64,000 nt of DNA, taken from contig JAVBNZ010000017.1 of NCBI GenBank assembly GCA_031551145.1, positions 16,406 to 80,405 on the forward strand, written 5' to 3'. A model generated the notes under the pieces. That model was given only the letters and a program-made list of their open reading frames with translations. It was not told the DNA's origin and made no database searches. The DNA is from WRKB01 sp031551145 (GTDB lineage Bacteria; Desulfobacterota; Desulfovibrionia; Desulfovibrionales; Desulfovibrionaceae). The position numbers and the translations under genes are program-made. Positions 49,610 through 57,387 of this stretch are shown here, in pieces. Within the stretch, counting starts at the first letter, position 1. Each line of letters begins with the position of its first letter.

Positions 49610-51073
49610 ATGGAAATTGCCGAGGAAACGCTCCACGTCATCGAAGTCCTCCTCCTGCTGGTCGCGCATGCGTTGTCCTGGGTGGTGCTCGTGCACGCCC
49701 TGCTGCACAAGCGCGATCCCCGCGCGGCTCTCGGCTGGATTGCGGCGGCGTTCTTTCTTCCCGGCATCGGCGCGTTGCTGTATTTTTCCATCGGCATCGG
49801 TCGGGCGGACAGCCGGGCCGCCAAACTCATGCGCCGCGCCGCGTTGCCTGTTGAGGAACAGCGCCGCCGGCTGCGCGAGAGCAACGCTTTACCCGCCGCG
49901 GAGCAATTCTTTTTTTCCCACGAGGCGCTGCCCGCCCGTTTTCATTTGGCCGGAGTGGGGCAGAGGGTTACGGGCAGAATGCTCGTGGGCGGCAACACCA
50001 TCACGCCGCTTTTCAACGGGGAAGAAGCTTATCCGGCCATGCTGCACGCCGTTAACGCGGCCCGAAAGGAAGTTTTCCTCTCCACCTATATCTTCAGCGC
50101 GGGCTTCACGGCCGACGCTTTCGTGCAGGCCCTTACGGCCGCCGCCGGGCGCGGGGCGGACGTGCGCGTGCTCGTGGACGGCATAGGCAGCCTCTATTCT
50201 TGGAAGAAGCCGTGGCGTATCCTGAAAAAACACGGCATACAGGTGGAGCGTTTTCTTCCTCCGCGCCTGCCGCTGCATCTTTCCGTCAACCTGCGCAACC
50301 ACCGCAAAATTTTGATCTGCGACACCGCACAGGCGTTTACAGGCGGCATGAACATTTCCGACAGCCATCTTGTCCTCCGCAATCCTCCCGGTTGCGTGCG
50401 CGACGTGCATTTCGCCTGTTCCGGACCGCTTGTGGAGCAGCTTCACGACGCCTTTCTGCTGGACTGGAGCTTTGTAACCGGCCGCTACGAAGACACGGGT
50501 GCCATGTGTCCGGATATGAGCGGCGACTCTCTCTGCCGCATGCTGCTGGAAGGTCCCGGTACGTCCTCGGATCAGTTGCACGACATCCTCTGTGCGGCCG
50601 TGGCCGGTGCCGAAAAACACATCCGCCTCATGACGCCCTATTTTCTTCCCACGCACGAAATGATCGGCAGCCTGCGCAGCGCGGCTCTGCGTGGCGTGCA
50701 GGTGCACGTGGCCCTGCCGGGGAAGAACAATCTGCCGTATATGCACTGGGCCGCGCGTCATCTTTTGCCCCAACTTCTGCAGGCCGGCGTGCGCGTGCGC
50801 TATCAAAACGGCAGCTTTGTGCATACCAAACTTTTGCTCATTGACGACGCCTATGCCCAGATCGGCTCGGCCAACATGGATCCGCGTAGCCTGCGCCTGA
50901 ATTTTGAACTCAATGTCGAAGTTTTCGATACCGCCTTCGTACGGCGCATGGCCCGCTTCTATGATCAGAATTTCAACTCCGGCACGGAAATCACCCGTGA
51001 CGAACTGTTGAACGCTCCTATTCCCGTCCGCCTGCGCGACGCCGCTTTTTGGCTGTTTTCACCGTATCTATAG
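49610..51073 (+). CDS. cls: Cardiolipin synthase (phospholipase-D family)
   Basis: This 487-residue protein has two N-terminal membrane helices (about residues 8-28 and 38-60). Two HKD-type motifs follow: NHRKILICDTAQAFTGGMN near 229 and FVHTKLLLIDDAYAQIGSAN near 407. It joins phosphatidylglycerol molecules, or phosphatidylglycerol and another phospholipid, into cardiolipin at the inner membrane. Length and layout are those of the ClsA family. It ends the plus-strand group that starts at 46493 and converges on the copper operon. Confidence 0.93.
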   Translation: MEIAEETLHVIEVLLLLVAHALSWVVLVHALLHKRDPRAALGWIAAAFFLPGIGALLYFSIGIGRADSRAAKLMRRAALPVEEQRRRLRESNALPAAEQFFFSHEALPARFHLAGVGQRVTGRMLVGGNTITPLFNGEEAYPAMLHAVNAARKEVFLSTYIFSAGFTADAFVQALTAAAGRGADVRVLVDGIGSLYSWKKPWRILKKHGIQVERFLPPRLPLHLSVNLRNHRKILICDTAQAFTGGMNISDSHLVLRNPPGCVRDVHFACSGPLVEQLHDAFLLDWSFVTGRYEDTGAMCPDMSGDSLCRMLLEGPGTSSDQLHDILCAAVAGAEKHIRLMTPYFLPTHEMIGSLRSAALRGVQVHVALPGKNNLPYMHWAARHLLPQLLQAGVRVRYQNGSFVHTKLLLIDDAYAQIGSANMDPRSLRLNFELNVEVFDTAFVRRMARFYDQNFNSGTEITRDELLNAPIPVRLRDAAFWLFSPYL

Positions 51074-51132
51074 TATTTAACGCTTGAAATAGGTGCTCGC
51101 CGGCAGGCAAAACCCGCCTCGCAACTCTTTCG

Positions 51133-51162
51133 CGGCCTGGATTTTGATAAAAATCCAGGCCG
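51133..51162. terminator. Hairpin between convergent cls and copA
   Basis: CGGCCTGGATTTT pairs with AAAATCCAGGCCG around a short loop, 60 bases after the cls stop and 16 bases below the copA stop. The T/A runs are inside the stem, so it may stop both transcripts. Confidence 0.6.
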
Positions 51163-51177
51163 AGCAATCAACTCATT

Positions 51178-53445
51178 TCATTCGTGAAAATCAGGCTGTT
51201 TGACGGAGCCGGGTGTAAAGCCGCGCAGACGCAGGGCGTTACCCACGACGGAAACAGAGCTGAAGGCCATGGCCAGGGCCGCGAACATGGGATCAAGCAG
51301 CGGCCCGCCGAAAATATGAAGCACGCCCGCGGCCACGGGAATGCCCAGAGCGTTGTAGCAAAAGGCCCAGAACAGATTTTGCCTGATGGTGCGCAGTCCG
51401 GCCCGGCTGAGTTCCACGGCGTCCGGCACGGCTGAGAGATCGGCGCGCATAAGCACGATATCGGCGGATTCCATGGCCACGTCGGTTCCGTTGTTCACGG
51501 CCATGCCCACGTCGGCCCGCGCCAGGGCCGGAGCATCATTGATGCCGTCGCCCACCATCAGCACACGCCGGCCCTGTGCCTGCAGCGCGGCCACATGCGC
51601 CGCCTTGTCGGCCGGCAGCACTTCCGCGATGCATTCGGCTATGCCGGCTTCTTCAGCCGTTGCCTTGGACGTGCTCTGTTTGTCGCCGGTGATCATGACG
51701 GTGCGCAGACCCAGAGCGTGCAGGCGGGAAATCGCCGCGCGGGCGGATTCCCTGACTTCGTCCGCCACGGCAAGCGCGCCGAGCAGCCGGCCCCGCCGCG
51801 CGACAAAAAGCAGGGTATGGCCCGGATTGGCCTGTGCGACGCAGGGGGCGAAAGCAGTCTCATCCAATCCTGCGAGCGACATCATGCGGGCATTGCCCAG
51901 CGCGCAGGGAACGCCGTCCACCAGGCCGCGCACTCCATGCCCGGCCACAGCTTCGAACTCTTTGCACGCCGCGGGCCTGATGCCGTGGTCTTTTGCGCTC
52001 CGGAGCACGGCGCCGGCCAAAGGGTGTTCCGAAGCCGTCTCCAGAGCGGCGGCAACGCGCTGCAGCTCGCCCTCCGCAATGCCGGACATCGGAAACAGGG
52101 CGCGCACGGCCGGCTTGCCCAGAGTGACGGTGCCGGTCTTGTCGAAAACAACGGTATCTATGCCTGCGGCAGCCTCGAGAGCCGTACCGCTTTTATACAG
52201 TATGCCGAGTTCCGCTCCGCGTCCTATGCCCACCATAAGGGCCGTGGGCGTGGCCAGGCCGAGCGCGCAGGGGCAGGCGATGACCAGTACGGCTGTAAAA
52301 ATGCGCAGGGCGAAGGCCGGGCTTTCGCCGTGCAGCAGCCAGGCGATCCCGGCAAGAAGCGCGAGCGCGAAGACCGTCTGCACAAAATAGCCGGAAACCA
52401 CGTCCGCCAGACGGGCGATGGGAGGGCGGTTGCCCTGGGCTTCCTGCACGAGGCGCACAATCTGCGCCAGCACGCTTTGTTCGCCCACGCGGGTGGCCCG
52501 CATGACCATGGAACCCGTGGTGTTGAGGCTTGCGCCGATCAGCGCGTCGCCCGGCCGACGGGCCACGGGCAGGCTTTCGCCGGTGAGCATGGATTCATCC
52601 ACCCGGCTGCCGCCCTCCACCACCACTCCATCCACGGGAATGCGTTCCCCCGGCCGCACGCGGAGCAGATCGCCTTCGCGCACCGCACGTAATGGGATGG
52701 TGGTTTCCGTGCCGTCACGAACCAGAAGGGCCTCGGCCGGCGAAAGCTGCATAAGTTTGGAAATGGCGGCCGAACTACGGCGTTTCGAGCGGGTTTCCAG
52801 AAATTTCCCGAAAAGGATCAGAGTGATGATGACGCCCGCGGTTTCAAAATACAGCTGCCCGACCGCCTCATGATTGCCTTGCGCAATGCGGAGCAGGGAA
52901 TACAGGCTGTAACACAGGGCGGCGGAGGTGCCCACGGCAATGAGCGCGTCCATGTTGGGCGCGCGTCGGCGGATGGAGGCAAAGCCGTTGCTGTAAAAAT
53001 GCGCGCCCGCGATGAGCACGGGCAGGGTAAGGCCGAGTTGGAACAAGGCGTAGGGCAGAGGGGCACGCATGGGATCGAGCGCGGCCGGAAAAGGCAACGG
53101 CAGGCCCGACATGCCAAGCATGGGTGCCATGGCGAAATAAAAGAGCGGCAGGGCAAAAACGGCCGCGATGATAAGACGCAGGGGAACGGTTTCCTCGGTG
53201 GCTTCGCGCAGGCGTTCCGTTTCGCTTTCCGCGCTGATGCGGCTGAGGCCGAAGCCGGCTTCGCGCACGGCCGCCTCCAGACGGTCGAAGCTCAGAGCGT
53301 CGGGATCATAGCTTAAGCGGAGCTTTTCCGTGGCGATGTTGACAAAGGCCCCGCTCACACCCGGCAGGGCGGAGACGCTGCGTTCGACAAAGCGCGCGCA
53401 GGAAGCGCAATGCATGCCGCTGACGGAGAAATCTTCCTCTTTCAT
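51178..53445 (-). CDS. copA: Copper-exporting P1B-type ATPase
   Basis: This 755-residue protein has an N-terminal heavy-metal domain with GMHCASC, eight membrane helices and the ion-channel motif ACPCALGLATP. Phosphorylation site DKTGT, HPLAGAV near the nucleotide site and GDGINDAPAL complete the set. It pumps Cu(I) out of the cytoplasm. It starts with ATG 53445, overlapping the preceding acyltransferase stop by 4 bases (ATGA), in an operon with copZ. Residues lining the channel fit the copper subgroup (CPC plus a late YN and SS pair). Confidence 0.95.
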   Translation of the reverse strand: MKEEDFSVSGMHCASCARFVERSVSALPGVSGAFVNIATEKLRLSYDPDALSFDRLEAAVREAGFGLSRISAESETERLREATEETVPLRLIIAAVFALPLFYFAMAPMLGMSGLPLPFPAALDPMRAPLPYALFQLGLTLPVLIAGAHFYSNGFASIRRRAPNMDALIAVGTSAALCYSLYSLLRIAQGNHEAVGQLYFETAGVIITLILFGKFLETRSKRRSSAAISKLMQLSPAEALLVRDGTETTIPLRAVREGDLLRVRPGERIPVDGVVVEGGSRVDESMLTGESLPVARRPGDALIGASLNTTGSMVMRATRVGEQSVLAQIVRLVQEAQGNRPPIARLADVVSGYFVQTVFALALLAGIAWLLHGESPAFALRIFTAVLVIACPCALGLATPTALMVGIGRGAELGILYKSGTALEAAAGIDTVVFDKTGTVTLGKPAVRALFPMSGIAEGELQRVAAALETASEHPLAGAVLRSAKDHGIRPAACKEFEAVAGHGVRGLVDGVPCALGNARMMSLAGLDETAFAPCVAQANPGHTLLFVARRGRLLGALAVADEVRESARAAISRLHALGLRTVMITGDKQSTSKATAEEAGIAECIAEVLPADKAAHVAALQAQGRRVLMVGDGINDAPALARADVGMAVNNGTDVAMESADIVLMRADLSAVPDAVELSRAGLRTIRQNLFWAFCYNALGIPVAAGVLHIFGGPLLDPMFAALAMAFSSVSVVGNALRLRGFTPGSVKQPDFHE

Positions 53446-54491
53446 GCCGGAGTCCGATACGTAGGCTCATTGATGAGAAAAAGCGTTTCCAATCCCCGGC
53501 TTGCGGCAACGACCACGCCCGTCACCGCCAGAGTGCCGAGAAAGATAAGGGCGATTTGCAGACCCACGGGCCAAAGAGGAAAGGCGTTGTTGACGAGCTT
53601 GAAAAGCACGAGAGCCGGAGGCAGGTGCAGCAGATAGTATCGAAAAGCATCCACCTCAAGGCGGTGAAAAAGTTTCGTTTGAAAAATAGGAAGGTTGTTG
53701 TGCGTGGCCCACAGGCTCAGGCTGTAGCTGAAGAAACAACTCAGGCAGGAGAGTGCCCAATGACCGTAAAAGGGGAGCTTGCCGGAGAAAACAGCCGCGC
53801 AGGCGACAAAGAGGCAGGGCGTGAGCAGGGGGCGGCGCAGCAGAAAGGCGTCCAGAGCTTCCCTGTGCCTGTAGGCCAGAAGGCCGAGGTAGAAATAAAT
53901 GAGGGATGAGTTGGTCTTCCACAGGCAGAACCAGGTCAGCCCGCCGCCGTGCAACTGCATGCCGAGGGCGGCGCAGATTGCGATCAGACCGCCCGCGAGG
54001 TCGGGAAAAGGAAGTTTGCGCACAAGGGGCAGAAGCACAATCCAGAATGCGGTCGTCCAGAACAGCACCAATAAAAACCAGAGGTGAGCGGTGAACAGTC
54101 CGCGCAGGGCAAGACCGTAGGTTTCCACAAGGCCGGCGTGCAGGGGGCGATTGAAGGCGGGCAGGTCAAAAAAAGCATACAGCGGCGCAAGCCAGACAAG
54201 CGTGGTGAAAAACCAGGGCCGCAGAAGACGCAAACCACGGTTTTTCAATTGTTCGAAAACACCGCGCCGCCTCCGCTCTTCCGACATGGCGGCCAGAAAG
54301 CCCGAAGCGAAAAAAAAGGAAGGAACGAGGAACAAATCCAGAAATGAGGTCGCCCGTGTAACAAACACGCTACGTTCCGGCGCGAACATCTGCCAGAAAC
54401 GTCCCGGTTCGGCAAAGGGCAGCATGGCGTGCAGAAGCACCACGCCCAGCAGGCAGAGGTTTTTCTGTAAACTGATGGAGCGGAACTGCAT
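53442..54491 (-). CDS. Acyltransferase-3-like membrane protein inside the copper operon
   Basis: This 349-residue protein has about ten hydrophobic helices, with SLQKNLCLLGVVLLHAMLPF at the start and FRYYLLHLPPALVLF late. This is the pattern of acyltransferase-3 or the related fucose-4-O-acetylase group. It lies 4 bases after copZ and overlaps copA by 4, so it is co-translated with copper-export genes although no copper motif is visible. It may modify a surface glycan or lipid as part of metal stress, or be a passenger. Confidence 0.75.
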   Translation of the reverse strand: MQFRSISLQKNLCLLGVVLLHAMLPFAEPGRFWQMFAPERSVFVTRATSFLDLFLVPSFFFASGFLAAMSEERRRRGVFEQLKNRGLRLLRPWFFTTLVWLAPLYAFFDLPAFNRPLHAGLVETYGLALRGLFTAHLWFLLVLFWTTAFWIVLLPLVRKLPFPDLAGGLIAICAALGMQLHGGGLTWFCLWKTNSSLIYFYLGLLAYRHREALDAFLLRRPLLTPCLFVACAAVFSGKLPFYGHWALSCLSCFFSYSLSLWATHNNLPIFQTKLFHRLEVDAFRYYLLHLPPALVLFKLVNNAFPLWPVGLQIALIFLGTLAVTGVVVAASRGLETLFLINEPTYRTPA

Positions 54492-54495
54492 GGGA

Positions 54496-54708
54496 CTACA
54501 TGCGGGTTACCCCGAAGCCGGCTTTTTTGATCGCCGCCTCCAGATCCGCGAATTTAAACGCTGCTTCATCATATGTAAGGCGCAATTTTCCCGCACCGAG
54601 ATCCACGCCGGCACCGGAAACGCCGGGCAGGGCCCCGGCATCGGCTTCCACAAGCTTGGCGCAGGAGGCGCAACGCATGCCGGTGACGGCAAACTCTTCG
54701 GTTTTCAT
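54496..54708 (-). CDS. copZ: Copper chaperone CopZ (heavy-metal-associated domain)
   Basis: This 70-residue protein is a single HMA domain with the metal-binding MRCASC at residues 11-16 and a beta-alpha-beta pattern ending KKAGFGVTRM. It carries Cu(I) to the N-terminal domain of CopA, which is similar in sequence. It is the first gene of the copZ-acyltransferase-copA operon, with AGGAGTT before its ATG. Confidence 0.9.
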   Translation of the reverse strand: MKTEEFAVTGMRCASCAKLVEADAGALPGVSGAGVDLGAGKLRLTYDEAAFKFADLEAAIKKAGFGVTRM

Positions 54709-54747
54709 AGAAAAAACTCCTGGTATTTCTGAGAATACTACTCTTTA

Positions 54748-57387
54748 TCAGGGAAGTTGCAAGGGCATGCTCTGCAGCCTGCGGATGTCGTCGCGCAATT
54801 TTTTGTTCAGGCCCGCCACCATGCCGGGATTGCGCATGATCATGTCCACCTGCCGGGTGTGTATGAGAAGGTAGCCGAGAATGCGTGTTTTTTCGAGAAT
54901 ATCCTGCTGGGAAGCGTTTTCGGCATGGGCAAAGAGCGCATCGCGCTGGGCGTTGGCGGTAAAGCCGTGTTCCTGGAGGATGTCGGCCATCAGGCGCACC
55001 CGCAGGGCTCGCCTGTCCATGCTCGCCGCGCCGCCTTTGAAGTGGAAGGAGGCGTAGTTGGCGTGATCCGTTTCTCCGGCTTCGGCTTCAACCGTGCAAA
55101 AATGGTAGCCGATGCGGGTTTGCAGGTTGCAGAACGTGCGCGAAAGCAGAAAATAGTTGCGCTCCGCCATGCTGTTGGCAGCCAGGGGATCGAGTTCGGG
55201 GTTGGAGGCGCTGCGCGCCACCACGCTCAAAAATCCCTTGCCGTCGGTCGCCGGCGGCCCGGCCCAGGGGATGGCGCTCATGCCGTTCCACAAAGCCAGC
55301 ATGGGCAGGGAACGGATATCGCGTATGTCCACATAGGGCGTGGTGATGTTGCCGGCAAAGGCGCCGCCCATATCCACCAGCCAGTATTTGAGCTTGACCC
55401 CGGCCTTGAGCTGCTTGCCGGGAGGTTGATCGCCGCGCCCCTCCAATTGGGTGTCGAACATGGCCGCCACGGACTTTTCATGGCAGAAGCGGGTAATGTC
55501 GTGCAGGGTGCGGCAGCCTGCGGGCGAAAAATTGTCCGCCTCAGGGTCGAGCAGCGTGAGCGGCAACACCATATCCGCCGCGGCTTTCAAAGCGGGAGGC
55601 AGACTACGGCCGACCGCACGCCGAACGCGCCTGAAGCCCGGCAGGCCGCCGAGCAGAACGTTGCCGTTGCGCGCGTCAACTGTGACCAGGGGATTGGGGT
55701 CTTCCCCCGCGCCTAAAAGCTCAATCACTCCCCGCATGCCGAAGAGCGCCGGCACGCCGTATTCGCGCGCTACTCCGGCCAGATGGCTGGCCGTGCCGCC
55801 GGCTTCGCTGATCAGCGCGCCGGCTTTATTGAGCAGAGGAGCCCACTTGGGCAGGGCATGGCGTACAACAAGCACTCCCCCGGTAGGGAAACGGGCCATG
55901 TCGCGATCCGCCTGCACAAGGCAGGCCGGGCCGCTGCCTATGCCGCGGCAGGCCACGGCGCCTCCGGAGACCAGCAGGGGCAGGGTGCGGAGAAATTCTT
56001 CCGGCTCCGTGTCCGCATCCTGCGCCTCGCTGCGCGTGAGCGGGCGGCTTTGCAGCAGATTGAGCCGGCCTTCCGTGTCAAAGGCCCATTCCACGTCTTG
56101 AGCGCGGCCTTCTTCGGCGTGCAGGGCCAAGGCCAGGCGGGCCACTTCCAGAGCCTGTTCGTCGCTGATTGCGAAAGAGCTTCCACCGGATTCGCGCAGG
56201 CGCACGCGCAGGGGCGGACCGGGATCGATGCGGAAAAGGTCGGGCGTAATACTGCCGTCCACCACTGCGCCCGGCAGGCCGGCAGCGGCGTTGACAACGC
56301 AATCGGCGTTGCCGGCATCCAGGGGATCGGCGCTGTAGGCCACGCCGCCGGCCACGACGTCCAGCATGATGAGAAAGCCGACGCACATGGCGTTTTCGCC
56401 GTCTTCGCGCAGATTGCGTCCGGCCTTGTAGCTGAGCACGTTGATGCCGTAGAGGCTTGCGATCACTTCCTTCCAGGCGCGCACGGCGTCGCCGGGAGAC
56501 ACGTGGAGCAGGGATTTGTACTGCCCGGCAAAGGAATGTTCCCCTCCGTCCTCATCCAGGGCGCTGGAGCGCACGGCCAGGGAGCAGCCGGGATGCAGGG
56601 TTTCCAGGTGTGCGACTTCGTGCATGATGCATTGCTCCAATTCCTCGGGAAGCGGGCTGTGCATGATGCACTTCTTTATGGCGGCGGAAATGCGGTGCAG
56701 CCGCACAAGCTCCTGGTTGACCTCCGCTTTTTCCGGCGTTTTCAGGGGAGAATTGACGCGCAGTTCGGCCAGAAGCTGGTCGATTTGCGCGCCCAGTCCG
56801 GCGTACGTCGTAAAAAGTTCGAACGCCCGCGTAGTGGTGACGAAACCTTCGGGCACACGTATGCCCTCCAGGGGCGGACGCAAAGCGCGGCGAGCCAGAC
56901 CGGCCATTTTTGCGCCGCAGGCTTTGGGGTTGACGGCTTCCGCCGTGCCGAAGCGCAGAACGGGGGGAAGGTCGGCCGCAACGGTCGGCGCGCTTTCTTC
57001 CGGAATTGGAGCGCGGGCGGCGTCCAGTTTTTCGCGCAGTTGGACGAACAACTCCTCAAAACGGCCGATCAGCGAGGGATAGGCGTTGTCGGAAAGCGCA
57101 GCAAGATAGTGAACGATCTCCCGCACCTTTTCGGCGATTTCGAGGCAGAGCTCCTCATTTTCAGCAGGGTCGGGCGACGGGGATTCGGAAAGCAGGAGTT
57201 CGAGTTTGGTCATGCCTTCGAGGCTTGCCTTGTTGGCGGCCAGCAACAGACGAAAATGCGAGCAGCGTTCCAGAAAAAACCGTTTCAGTTCGGCTTCCCG
57301 TTCCAGTTCCTCGGGAGTGGATGGAGCGGACGGGGAGGATCGGAACAAGCCGGACAGAGCCGCGCCCAGATTGGTGAAAATACCCAT
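54748..57387 (-). CDS. PEP-synthase/PPDK-like phosphotransferase with intact active site
   Basis: This 879-residue protein has an N-terminal helical region (1-150) and an ATP-grasp PEP/pyruvate-binding domain with SLAVRSSALDEDGGEHSFAG and LNLLQSRPLT. A swivelling phosphohistidine domain with His535 in GGTASHLAGV and YGVPALFGM follows. The C-terminal part (about 590-879) is not the usual PEP/pyruvate TIM barrel, so the acceptor is probably not pyruvate. It may move phosphate from ATP through His535 to an unknown partner. Its ATG shares one base with the stop of the paralogue before it (TGATG). Confidence 0.82.
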   Translation of the reverse strand: MGIFTNLGAALSGLFRSSPSAPSTPEELEREAELKRFFLERCSHFRLLLAANKASLEGMTKLELLLSESPSPDPAENEELCLEIAEKVREIVHYLAALSDNAYPSLIGRFEELFVQLREKLDAARAPIPEESAPTVAADLPPVLRFGTAEAVNPKACGAKMAGLARRALRPPLEGIRVPEGFVTTTRAFELFTTYAGLGAQIDQLLAELRVNSPLKTPEKAEVNQELVRLHRISAAIKKCIMHSPLPEELEQCIMHEVAHLETLHPGCSLAVRSSALDEDGGEHSFAGQYKSLLHVSPGDAVRAWKEVIASLYGINVLSYKAGRNLREDGENAMCVGFLIMLDVVAGGVAYSADPLDAGNADCVVNAAAGLPGAVVDGSITPDLFRIDPGPPLRVRLRESGGSSFAISDEQALEVARLALALHAEEGRAQDVEWAFDTEGRLNLLQSRPLTRSEAQDADTEPEEFLRTLPLLVSGGAVACRGIGSGPACLVQADRDMARFPTGGVLVVRHALPKWAPLLNKAGALISEAGGTASHLAGVAREYGVPALFGMRGVIELLGAGEDPNPLVTVDARNGNVLLGGLPGFRRVRRAVGRSLPPALKAAADMVLPLTLLDPEADNFSPAGCRTLHDITRFCHEKSVAAMFDTQLEGRGDQPPGKQLKAGVKLKYWLVDMGGAFAGNITTPYVDIRDIRSLPMLALWNGMSAIPWAGPPATDGKGFLSVVARSASNPELDPLAANSMAERNYFLLSRTFCNLQTRIGYHFCTVEAEAGETDHANYASFHFKGGAASMDRRALRVRLMADILQEHGFTANAQRDALFAHAENASQQDILEKTRILGYLLIHTRQVDMIMRNPGMVAGLNKKLRDDIRRLQSMPLQLP

